Of a stretch of 64,000 nucleotides of DNA, positions 16,011 through 23,787 are shown piece after piece. Position 1 is the first letter of the stretch. Every line of letters begins with the position of its first letter. Under the pieces are notes generated by a model that saw only the letters and a program-made list of their open reading frames with translations, made no database searches and was not told where the DNA came from. The position numbers were made by a program, and so were the translations under genes. Origin of the DNA: an uncultured Ruminococcus sp. (GTDB lineage Bacteria; Bacillota; Clostridia; Oscillospirales; Ruminococcaceae); NCBI GenBank assembly GCA_910584195.1, contig CAJTYV010000007.1:78146-142145 (forward strand). Reading direction: 5' to 3'.

Positions 16011-16638
16011 TATTTTCACCTCCGTGCCTGAATGCCGAGCTGCCTGTCAGATTGCGGAGCAGAACTTTTCTCGCCGCTTTGAAGTCATCCCCAACAAGCC
16101 CCATGCGAATCAAAAAACAGCGAAAAGCGTACTTTTCATTGTCGCTGGTATCGGGCTTGTAGTTGATGCGTTTCAGATTTTTTGCGAACTCGCAGAGCAT
16201 GGAAATGAACGTGCTATAAGCCTCTGCATCGCCGTCCTGTTCAATTGTAAACCATGGAAAATCCACGGATTTTTCGGTTTTCAGAATGTCAAGGCTGTCG
16301 GTCTTGAATGCTGATTTGAAAAGTTCGCCCTTGTTTTCGATAATGCGTCTGACTCGATTCAGCGTTCTTTCGCTGAGTGAATCCAATGGCATCTGAACGG
16401 TAAGTCTGTCAGGTGTTGTGCTGATTTCGTAGAAAAATCCTGCATCTGCCAGTTCTGCGAGAATTTTTTCATCAACCGCTTCAGCAGTTAGAACCGAGTC
16501 CTTATTCAGCATGAAACTTCCAATTTGATAGCTGAATGTCGGAGCACCGAGATACTGCACCGTATTTCCCGATATTTCAGCGATTTTTTGCGCCAGAGCT
16601 TTTCGCTGTGATTTTTCGATATTGAATTTGATTTCCAT
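15994..16638 (-). CDS. Mobile-element 'virulence'-type protein with amidoligase-like C-terminal module
   Basis: A 214-residue protein starting MEIKFNIEKSQRKALAQKI, of the type often labelled virulence-related in conjugative elements. The N-terminal two thirds is alpha/beta (VQYLGAPTFSYQIGSF, then LTVQMPLDSLSERTLNRV). The C-terminal 45 residues (KYAFRCFLIRMGLVGDDF, then LLRNLTGSSAFRHGG) align with the end of the amidoligase. The shared module suggests a common partner. Promoter E (16687-16715) drives it with the DUF4314 gene. The biochemical role is unknown. Confidence 0.65.
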   Translation of the reverse strand: MEIKFNIEKSQRKALAQKIAEISGNTVQYLGAPTFSYQIGSFMLNKDSVLTAEAVDEKILAELADAGFFYEISTTPDRLTVQMPLDSLSERTLNRVRRIIENKGELFKSAFKTDSLDILKTEKSVDFPWFTIEQDGDAEAYSTFISMLCEFAKNLKRINYKPDTSDNEKYAFRCFLIRMGLVGDDFKAARKVLLRNLTGSSAFRHGGENNAVSE

Positions 16639-16686
16639 ATATGTGACCTCCTGTTTTCACCGTCTCTGCGGTGTTTTCGTAATCAC

Positions 16687-16715
16687 ATATTAACTCGTTT
16701 TTTCACAGATTGCAA
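16687..16715 (-). promoter_or_regulatory. Cassette promoter E
   Basis: TTGCAA (16715-16710), 17 nt, TAATAT (16692-16687). The leader carries CACCG-CAGAGA-CGGTG, a hairpin, before GGAGG. Confidence 0.62.
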
Positions 16716-16845
16716 GTGTGAGATGTGACGAAATATCGGGATAAAATCTGTGATAATTCTACTTGATAACTTTATGTGAATTTGGAAGATAACATAGTAT
16801 CAGTCCGTTCACATTTTGCCACATGCGGCTGCCGAAATGGCAGCT

Positions 16846-17187
16846 CTATTTTTTAGGCTTGTAAAGAAATACTCTGACCGGAACGCCCTGCTTTTTACAG
16901 TTGTCGATCACGTACTTTGTGCCGTGAGATGCTCCGTCCCAGAATGCAATCACCAAATCTGCATAGGCGATGATCTCAAGATTGCGTTTCAGCGGAGCAC
17001 TTCTCCCAAATCGGCTATAATCCGGCAGAAATTCCTTCAAAGGAATGTTATGCGACTGAGCGTACTCCCTTGCACAGGTGTCCACACCTCTCGCACCGCC
17101 GCTGACGATTTCCGTAACGTTTTCTGGCAGGAAGTTTTCCAATCCGATCACTCCCAGATTTCTTGAACCGATAATTGCGACTTTCAT
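16846..17187 (-). CDS. SLOG-domain (DprA/YspA-like) nucleotide-binding protein
   Basis: A 113-residue Rossmann-like protein. VAIIGSRNLG is the N-terminal strand-loop, EIVSGGARGVDTCAREYA is the nucleotide-binding GGARG loop, and LVIAFWDGASHGTKYVID is the third conserved block. These match small SLOG proteins of the DUF2493/YspA type. In phages and defence loci such proteins are thought to sense or cleave nucleotide-derived ligands. It is divergently transcribed from an Arc-like regulator, with a palindrome between them. Confidence 0.8.
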   Translation of the reverse strand: MKVAIIGSRNLGVIGLENFLPENVTEIVSGGARGVDTCAREYAQSHNIPLKEFLPDYSRFGRSAPLKRNLEIIAYADLVIAFWDGASHGTKYVIDNCKKQGVPVRVFLYKPKK

Positions 17188-17215
17188 ATTTCAATCCGTC
17201 CTTTTCTGAAATTTT

Positions 17216-17236
17216 ATAGATACACTGTATATCTAT
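17216..17236. promoter_or_regulatory. Imperfect palindrome, likely operator
   Basis: ATAGATA, 7 nt, TATCTAT, with further partial symmetry in the spacer (21 bp in total). It lies in the 117-nt gap between two divergent genes, one of which encodes a ribbon-helix-helix protein, so it is a candidate autoregulatory site. Confidence 0.5.
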
Positions 17237-17304
17237 CATCTACATTATACCACAGAATAGCTGTAAAATAAACATATAATATATTCAGAAAAGGAGTTTG
17301 TTTT

Positions 17305-17508
17305 ATGGCTACGAAAAGTGTATCGATCCGATTTGAAGAGGAGATGCTGAAGAAAATCAGCTATATTGCAGAGTATGAGGGACGTTCCGTCAACAGCGAG
17401 GTTTTATGTCTTGTTCGCGACCGTATTCTTGCGTTTGAACGTGAACACGACAAGATCGAAGGAACGATCAGCCCCGATCTGAACGTGAAACCGTCCCGAA
17501 AAGATTAA
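17305..17508 (+). CDS. Arc-like ribbon-helix-helix DNA-binding protein
   Basis: A 67-residue protein with the ribbon TKSVSIRFEEEML, helix A KKISYIAEYEG and helix B SVNSEVLCLVRDRILAF. This is the Arc/MetJ fold, which binds DNA as a dimer of dimers through the N-terminal strand. It is the only plus-strand gene in this part of the prophage and is read towards the methyltransferase gene, overlapping its 3' end by 4 nt. The ribosome binding site AAAGGAG lies 8 nt upstream. Confidence 0.85.
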   Translation: MATKSVSIRFEEEMLKKISYIAEYEGRSVNSEVLCLVRDRILAFEREHDKIEGTISPDLNVKPSRKD

Positions 17509-19520
17509 TCGTCTGCTTTAGTATCGGTTTGTTCACAATTTGCTGCATGAATTTCAGAATCCTTTGCCGCCGCCCAAGCAATACCTGACAGTACAAAGTA
17601 ACCGCAAGGTACAGCGATTCCGTTGCCATACAGCTTATACTCAGCACTGTCTGAATAGGGATCAGCCAGCCATTTGCGTATCTGACTTTCTGTTTTCCTC
17701 TTTTTACCGTTCAGGTCACACCACTCGTCCCACACACATTGCCAAAATGAGATATCCGCAGCGGTCGGATTCTGATTATCAAGATTTTTACACCACCAGT
17801 CCGGCAAACCCTGTAATCTTGCGCACTCAGTCGGTGTCAGACGGCGCACGATATACACAGGCTCATCGTTTGGAGCATCATTCACAAGTGGCGGATCTTT
17901 CCAGTCGGATGCCACCAGCGTATTTGCTTGCTCATGGGCGGCGACCGTGTGATGTGAGTTTTTGCTTGTGGAATAATGTTCGCCTTCCGGCACAGCCACC
18001 GTTGCAGGACCTCTTGCCACCGAGGCTCCTGCAACACCCTCCGAAACGGAGAAATGATTATCACGGGAGATTGCAATAGGCTCTGACGGTGCGGCGATGC
18101 AATGGCGATCTGCGCAATTCAGAGTAAAGCAGATATCTTTATTCACACCGCAGCCCTGTGGACCGTTCTTTTCGGAACGACCGATCATAGAGCCTTGGAG
18201 AGAGTAAGTCTCTGGCTCGGCTACCACAACAGCCTGCTGATTATCTCCGGCATTGGCACGAAGTGTACCGCTTTTTCCGTCAGAATAAATATGACCGCCT
18301 ACTCTCGATGCAGCACCCGGTTCAAATGACAGTATACACATGCCTCCCTGATTTTTCACCGGACTCTGATCCGATGTATCTATCGTCCTCGCTGTATCCG
18401 CTTCATAGAATCCGCTGTGAGGATTATCCGACAGCATGGAATTGCTGTGCTTGGCACAAATCCCATAGGCTTTCGGCAGATGCACCACGAAAGGCTGATT
18501 ATTACCGCCCATACCGAGCGTAGCGGATAGAGTAGGAGAAACGTCCAACGGCCCTCTGTATCTCGTATCGGCACTGTGATTTTCAAACAGGAGCGCAGCC
18601 GGCACAACACCTGCCCGGAGCGTTGGAGCTTTTTCTTCTTCGTAGCCGATTCCTCTTGCCTGCGCTGAATGTTCTGTGCAGAATCCTGCGGCCTCCAACA
18701 CCGCAGGGTGATTGCCATGATCCTGTGCGACTAAAGTTCCGGCATGATCGACTGTTACGGAGACTCCGCTCTGCCCCTCCGTGTTGATACAATATCTGCC
18801 TGAGCCTGCCGTTCCAGAGCTTTCCGCAGTACCTCCGGCAGTTCCTTGCCCCGTTCGGAAGCTCTCCGCAAAATCCCCGCACAAGCGCGACTCGTCAGAT
18901 AATATCGATGCGGCACTCCCTCCATCAAGATCTGCGACAAGAAACACACGGCGGCGTCTTTGAGCGACGCCGAAAAATTGTGCGTCAAGAAGTCGCCATG
19001 CAAGGGAGAAATGATCTCCCATGATAATGCCGCCCCTGTGCCACTTCTTGTCAGGTCGAGGTACAGATACGGCATCGGTTTTGATATTGCAGATTTCTTG
19101 CAGGACGGTCCGGAAGTCCTCTCCGTTGTTGGAGGATAGACTCCCTTCAACATTTTCCCACAGGATATATCTTGGGTATTTTCCATTTGTTGCATCCCTC
19201 ATTTCCTTTATGATGCGTACCGCTTGATGAAACAGACCGGAGCGTTCGCCGTCCAGACCTGATCGCTTTCCTGCGATGCTCATGTCCTGTCAGCAAGGGC
19301 TGCCGAAAGTGATGATATCGACAGCCCCAAGGTCACCTCCTTTCAGTTTGGACACATCGCCATAATGTTTTACCTGCGGCAGCCTGTTATGCGTTACAAG
19401 CACAGCATACGGCTCGATTTCCGACAGCCACACAGGTTGGATTCCTGCACGAATGCCTGCCAATTCAAATCCGCCAGATCCCGAAAAAAGACTGCCGAGC
19501 GTCAGTTTTGTGTTATTCAT
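17505..19520 (-). pseudogene. DNA (cytosine-5) methyltransferase interrupted by TGA after catalytic PC
   Basis: Motif I is LFSGSGGFELAG and motif IV is FGSPC at codons 72-76. Codon 77 is TGA (19290-19292), and the frame then resumes with QDMSIAGKRSG, so one extra codon interrupts the catalytic loop. The downstream part (592 codons from an ATG at 19283) keeps motif VI-like WENVEG, the long target-recognition region, motif IX (RRLTPTECARLQGLP) and motif X (YGNGIAVPCGYF). As read it would yield two fragments. Explanations are an inactive allele, a sequencing error, or readthrough. The start at 19520 has AGGAGG 6 nt upstream. Confidence 0.85.
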
Positions 19521-19728
19521 CGTCCGCCTCCTTTGCATTCCTGCACAGATCCATAAAATCCTTTTTGATTTGCTCACGGTAATACGCTGAAATCACAGGA
19601 ATCTCATGCGTATAAATTCTCCTGCCGATGAATCCCGAAAGATAGTCATAAAGATATTTCAGGTCATCGCCCTTGAGCATTGAAACATCTGTGTAAGCGG
19701 TGATAACCGCACATTCATGCTTCGTCAT
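19513..19728 (-). CDS. Hypothetical phage protein
   Basis: A 71-residue protein (starts MTKHECAVITAYTDVSML). It has the motif LKYLYDYLSGFIGRRIYTHEI, which recurs in small uncharacterised phage early proteins. It overlaps both neighbours (8 nt with the methyltransferase, 14 nt with the antirepressor), which supports translation. No function can be assigned. Confidence 0.7.
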   Translation of the reverse strand: MTKHECAVITAYTDVSMLKGDDLKYLYDYLSGFIGRRIYTHEIPVISAYYREQIKKDFMDLCRNAKEADDE

Positions 19729-20482
19729 CAGCCGTCTCCTGTTCGATCAGCGGCAAAAATCCATGACTTTTTAAGAGATCATAAAGGAAAAGTCTGCCCT
19801 TCATCGTCCAGCAGGTCAGCGGTTTTGCATGAGAGTCGCCGCTGTCGTCAGGAATCGCATAGGTTTTTGAATGCGTATATCCCTTGCCGGCGTACTTCTG
19901 ATACAAATGCCACATTTTTCCCTGTTTGTACTGGATGCCATGCTCATGCAGCCATTTATTCAGCCAGATAGCTGATTTACCGTAGTCCTTGGCAATGGCG
20001 TTCACAGTAACAAGCTCCTTGCAGTTCAGCACAACGTCATAATAAGTCGCTTTTGGCTGCATTTCGGCGATTTGTTTCGCCTGTCTGGAATTGGTTTCGA
20101 GAAGCTCATTGTTCTGCTGCATGATCAATTCAAGCCTCTGGTTGGCAAACTGCAAGGCTCTCGCCATGACTGCTTCGGGACTGTTCCAATGCCGCTCGAT
20201 GGCGAGAAAATACTCACGGCAGCGTTTTCCGATTTCAGTACGCTGAATCATGCACAATTCTTTCGCCATATCGATAGTGAGTGCGTGATCTGTGGAAGGT
20301 CTGCCGCCGGTACTTTCGGACAAAATTGTCCAAAAGTCTGAATCTTCTGCAAAGCCGTATTCCGTCATACGGTCAAACCATTTCTTATAAGGCGTTTCAA
20401 TTTGCAGAGCCTTATGCAGCTCACGACCGCTGACGGTTGGCTTTTCGTTATCGTAATTTACAACGATTGCAATTTCATTCAT
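19715..20482 (-). CDS. Phage antirepressor (AntA/AntB plus KilA-C)
   Basis: A 255-residue protein. The N-terminal 110 residues are an AntA-type domain (VSGRELHKALQIETPYKKWFDRM, then IDMAKELCMIQRTEIGKRCREYF). The C-terminal part is the ANT/KilA-C domain (YYDVVLNCKELVTVNAIAKDYG, then SAIWLNKWLHEHGIQYK). Such proteins switch temperate phages to lytic growth by titrating the repressor. The start at 20482 has GGAGAA upstream; in-frame sequence before it belongs to the overlapping methyltransferase gene. Confidence 0.92.
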   Translation of the reverse strand: MNEIAIVVNYDNEKPTVSGRELHKALQIETPYKKWFDRMTEYGFAEDSDFWTILSESTGGRPSTDHALTIDMAKELCMIQRTEIGKRCREYFLAIERHWNSPEAVMARALQFANQRLELIMQQNNELLETNSRQAKQIAEMQPKATYYDVVLNCKELVTVNAIAKDYGKSAIWLNKWLHEHGIQYKQGKMWHLYQKYAGKGYTHSKTYAIPDDSGDSHAKPLTCWTMKGRLFLYDLLKSHGFLPLIEQETADDEA

Positions 20483-21260
20483 GATGTTGATTCTCCTTTC
20501 TTCGCCCAAGCATCTGCTCACAGGCTTTTGTATAAAAATCCTTGCTGACTTCAAATCCATAGCTATGTCTGCCAAGCTCCCGTGCGGCTCTCAGTGTACT
20601 CCCGCTTCCGGCGCAGGGATCAATGACCACATCGCCCTCATCGGTAAATATTTCAATCAGGCGTTTCAGCACGGATATGGGCTTTTGGCTCGGATGTATC
20701 TTCGGGATATCCTTGCCGTCTCGCACCCAGTCGAAGTGGTCAAAAATCATATGCCGTTTGCCGTCCGCATAGGTATTGCGAAACTTCGGTAGCTTGCCCC
20801 GATACAGCACAAGAGCATATTCCGTTGCGCCCACGATTCTCATGTTTGCTTTCAAAACCTGCGGACTGTAATTCTTCATAAAGCATAAAAATTGAAATTT
20901 TTTGAACCAGTATTTTTCAGCCTGATACAGCATTTCCGAGATCTGCTGAAAGGCGCAGAACACGATCATACACGGAGCATCTTTTTCACCTTTGGACGGC
21001 TCATTTTTGAGCAGTCGGGAGGAAAAGTGCATGAATTCCGCAATATTGAACGTAAAATCCGTGTTGAATGCGGCTTTTCCTGCTTTGCTGCTCTCACCGT
21101 TCTGATTGTCGCCGTCCACATACCAATCTGGACGGCTTGCGTAAAAGTCAGTGCCGATATTGTAGGGAATATCGGCAATTACAAGCTGGGCTTTCGGGAT
21201 ATTGTAGCTTTTGAAATTCTGAAAATTATTGTGATAGAGTTCACATTTCACATCAGCCAT
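20475..21260 (-). CDS. Adenine-specific DNA methyltransferase
   Basis: A 261-residue beta-class N6/N4 methyltransferase. Motif IV is VIADIPYNIG (a DIPY form of DPPY) near residue 28. Motif I, DPCAGSGSTLRAARELG, lies in the C-terminal half, and motif X-like HPSQKPISVLKRLIEIF lies just before it. It probably protects phage DNA from host restriction; no restriction enzyme gene is nearby. The start at 21260 has GGAG 7 nt upstream, and the gene overlaps the previous one by 8 nt. Confidence 0.88.
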   Translation of the reverse strand: MADVKCELYHNNFQNFKSYNIPKAQLVIADIPYNIGTDFYASRPDWYVDGDNQNGESSKAGKAAFNTDFTFNIAEFMHFSSRLLKNEPSKGEKDAPCMIVFCAFQQISEMLYQAEKYWFKKFQFLCFMKNYSPQVLKANMRIVGATEYALVLYRGKLPKFRNTYADGKRHMIFDHFDWVRDGKDIPKIHPSQKPISVLKRLIEIFTDEGDVVIDPCAGSGSTLRAARELGRHSYGFEVSKDFYTKACEQMLGRRKENQHHE

Positions 21261-22056
21261 TGACACGCTCCAATCGTTTCTTTAGTTCCTTGCGGAACTC
21301 CTTAGTACCGAGCTGATTTCCGCTGTCCTGCCATTCCCGTTCAAAAACAAAGCGTACTTCAAGCTGTCGGACTGACCAGCCCGGCTTGAAAGTACGCCAT
21401 GTTTTATCGTCCCATTCTCTGAGCTGCCGCCAGAGGTCAGGAAAATCGGAATAAAGGACTCGCAGTTCACTCAATGGCTGCAGCGGACAGCACCAGCAGG
21501 AAACACGCCCGAACTTTTCATACAGACCTCCCCAGTCGTAGACACGCTCCTTGCAGTATTGCAGGCAATCGGCTTCCGTCATGCCCCATTCCACCAGCGG
21601 CAGGCGAACATTCGGACGGTTGTTGCATTTGTGCGTGATACGCTCCGTCTCATCGGCGGCAATGCCGATGTATTCGATCACATCGTACTTTTTCCGCAGT
21701 TCGCTGAGATATTTCTCACGGGGTACTGTTTTCAGAAGATTGGTACACCACCGCATCAAAGGGCCTGCCCAACTGTAGCCGGTCTTGTCCCGAAGTTCAG
21801 GCTTTTTTCGCTTGATTGGCTTGTGGAGCATGAGGTACTCGAAGGTGTATTCACTGCGCACTCGTGTTACGGTTATTCCTGTATTTTGTTCAACTTTTCG
21901 GATATGCTCCTCAATTTCGGGAAAGTCCAGCCCAGTTTCACAGAAAAGAACAACATCGGCCTGCATCCCAAGTTCCAGCATTTTCAGGAGCATCGCTGTT
22001 GAATCCTTTCCAAATGAGCAGCTAACCACATGAAGCTGAGGTTTCTGCTCATCCAT
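21253..22056 (-). CDS. PAPS reductase-family (adenine nucleotide alpha hydrolase) protein
   Basis: A 267-residue protein with the PP-loop SFGKDSTAMLLKMLE near residue 14 and the CWCCPLQP cysteine cluster near residue 190. The family includes PAPS reductases and DndC. In phages of this type it usually sits next to DNA methyltransferases, and its reaction is not established; sulfur or nucleobase modification of DNA is possible. The start at 22056 overlaps the ParB-methyltransferase gene by 8 nt. Confidence 0.85.
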   Translation of the reverse strand: MDEQKPQLHVVSCSFGKDSTAMLLKMLELGMQADVVLFCETGLDFPEIEEHIRKVEQNTGITVTRVRSEYTFEYLMLHKPIKRKKPELRDKTGYSWAGPLMRWCTNLLKTVPREKYLSELRKKYDVIEYIGIAADETERITHKCNNRPNVRLPLVEWGMTEADCLQYCKERVYDWGGLYEKFGRVSCWCCPLQPLSELRVLYSDFPDLWRQLREWDDKTWRTFKPGWSVRQLEVRFVFEREWQDSGNQLGTKEFRKELKKRLERVNG

Positions 22057-23323
22057 TGATATCACCATCCTCTGCCGACATCGCTGCAATAGCTTCCTCG
22101 TAGGTGAGTTTCTGTCCGTCACGGATAACATACACATCATCGTACTTACCCTCACGGAATTTGATATACCGCTTCACCTGAACGTCCACAAACTTTTCGT
22201 CAAGCTCTACGGCTCTGCATTTGCGGTCGAGCTGTTCACAGGCGATCATAGTAGAACCGGAGCCGTGGAAACCGTCCAGAACGATGCCGTTTGTCATAGT
22301 GGACTGCTTGATGAGGTATGCCATCAGCGGCACCGGCTTTGCAGTCGGATGCCCTTCGGCTTTGGAGCTTTTCGGACGGTCGAAGTCAAAGCAGGTGGTC
22401 TGCTTGCGGTCACCGTACCATGTGTGTTTGCCGTCCTTTTTCCATCCGTAGATCACCGGCTCGAAATTCTGCTGATAATCCGTTCTCGACAACACAAGCC
22501 TGTCCTTGCGCCAGACCAGTCCGCAGGATACACGGAATCCGGCATCCTCAAAAGCGTCGTAGAACACTCTGGACTTCGATGTTGCGTAGAACACATAAGC
22601 TGCGGAATCATCTGCAAGGTTTTCCTTGAAACAGGTAAATGCGTTTTTCAGGAATTCGTAGCCTTCCTTATCCGAGAGGTCGTCGTTCTTGATGCTGCCG
22701 GAGGTGTTGCTGTACGCCACGAGGTACGGCGGATCGGTCAGCAGCAGGTTCGCTTTTTCACCGTCCATAAGCAGCTCATAGGTTTCCGGCTTGGTGCTGT
22801 CGCCGCAGATGACACGATGCCGTCCGAGAATCCAAATATCTCCCGGCTGTGAAAATGTAGGCTTTTTTAGTTCTTCCTCCACATCGAAGCTGTCCTCTTT
22901 AACCTGCTTGTCATGCACCGCATTGAAAAGCTGTTCAATCTCCGGCGGATCAAAGCCAGTCTTGCCAAGGTCAAAATCACTGCTCTGAATATCTTCCAGA
23001 AGCTCGGCAAGAAGATTTTCATCCCATGCTCCCGTGATCTTGTTCAAGGCGATGTTCAGGGCTTTTTCGCGGATTTTATCTACATCAACCACCGCACACG
23101 GTACTTCGGTATAGCCGAGTGCCATTGCCACAGTCAATCTCTGATGGCCGCCTATGATCGTCATATCCGCATTGACTACCAAAGGATCGGCAAAGCCGAA
23201 CTCTTCAATGCTGTTCTTGATTTTCTCGTATTCCTTGTCGCCGGGCTTCAGCTTTTTCCTCGGATTGTATTCCGCAGGCTTCAGCTTTGAGACAGGAATC
23301 ATGCGAAGTTCTGCTGTTTTCAT
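22049..23323 (-). CDS. ParB-like nuclease/DNA methyltransferase fusion
   Basis: A 424-residue protein. Residues 1-110 are a ParB/Sulfiredoxin-like domain (SKLKPAEYNPRKKL, then VVNADMTIIGGHQRLTVAMALGY). Residues 160-400 are a beta-class methyltransferase with motif IV LLLTDPPYLVAY and motif I VLDGFHGSGSTMIACEQL, preceded by HPTAKPVPLMAYLI. Such fusions are common in Firmicutes prophages and modify phage DNA, probably at adenine. It overlaps nrdG by 4 nt. Confidence 0.92.
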   Translation of the reverse strand: MKTAELRMIPVSKLKPAEYNPRKKLKPGDKEYEKIKNSIEEFGFADPLVVNADMTIIGGHQRLTVAMALGYTEVPCAVVDVDKIREKALNIALNKITGAWDENLLAELLEDIQSSDFDLGKTGFDPPEIEQLFNAVHDKQVKEDSFDVEEELKKPTFSQPGDIWILGRHRVICGDSTKPETYELLMDGEKANLLLTDPPYLVAYSNTSGSIKNDDLSDKEGYEFLKNAFTCFKENLADDSAAYVFYATSKSRVFYDAFEDAGFRVSCGLVWRKDRLVLSRTDYQQNFEPVIYGWKKDGKHTWYGDRKQTTCFDFDRPKSSKAEGHPTAKPVPLMAYLIKQSTMTNGIVLDGFHGSGSTMIACEQLDRKCRAVELDEKFVDVQVKRYIKFREGKYDDVYVIRDGQKLTYEEAIAAMSAEDGDING

Positions 23324-23787
23324 TGAATCACTCCATTTTTCAATTTAATAATCCGCTGATTTCGGCTGCCCCGAAATGCAATTGAAACATCTTTCTGTTT
23401 CAACAGAAAAGGCCCGTCCACCAGCACATCCACATACTGCAATATTTCATTGTTTTGCAGCAGCTCGTAAGTGTATCCGGAGTACAGCCAGATGTCTTTT
23501 TCAGGAAAAGTATTTCTCACTTTTTTCAGAAACGGAATCAGCACCTTTTTGTTTTCCTCTTCACACGGCTCACCGCCGAGAACAGAAAGCCCCTGAATCC
23601 ACGAGGGACGCAGGGCTTTCATGATCTCATTTTCTGTTTCTTTAGTGAAAGGCTGACCGTAATCAAAATCCCACGCTTCGGGATTATGACACCCTTTGCA
23701 GTGATTGCGGCACCCGCTGACAAACAGCGACACACGCACGCCTTCGCCGTTGGCAACGTCATTTTTATTCAGACCGCAGTAATTCAA
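23320..23787 (-). CDS. nrdG: Anaerobic ribonucleotide reductase activase
   Basis: A 155-residue radical-SAM enzyme with the CX3CX2C cluster motif (CRNHCKGC, Cys 26, 30 and 33) and VLGGEPCEEEN, the SAM-binding GGEP element. It uses S-adenosylmethionine to generate the glycyl radical in NrdD. It overlaps nrdD by 4 nt, so the two are translated together. It fits a phage growing in a strict anaerobe. Confidence 0.95.
   Translation of the reverse strand: MNYCGLNKNDVANGEGVRVSLFVSGCRNHCKGCHNPEAWDFDYGQPFTKETENEIMKALRPSWIQGLSVLGGEPCEEENKKVLIPFLKKVRNTFPEKDIWLYSGYTYELLQNNEILQYVDVLVDGPFLLKQKDVSIAFRGSRNQRIIKLKNGVIQ

Noticed and set aside
19290..19292. TGA read as selenocysteine in the methyltransferase
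   Set aside because: Family members have no residue at this position and no SECIS-like hairpin was noticed directly downstream; an inserted stop or error is simpler.
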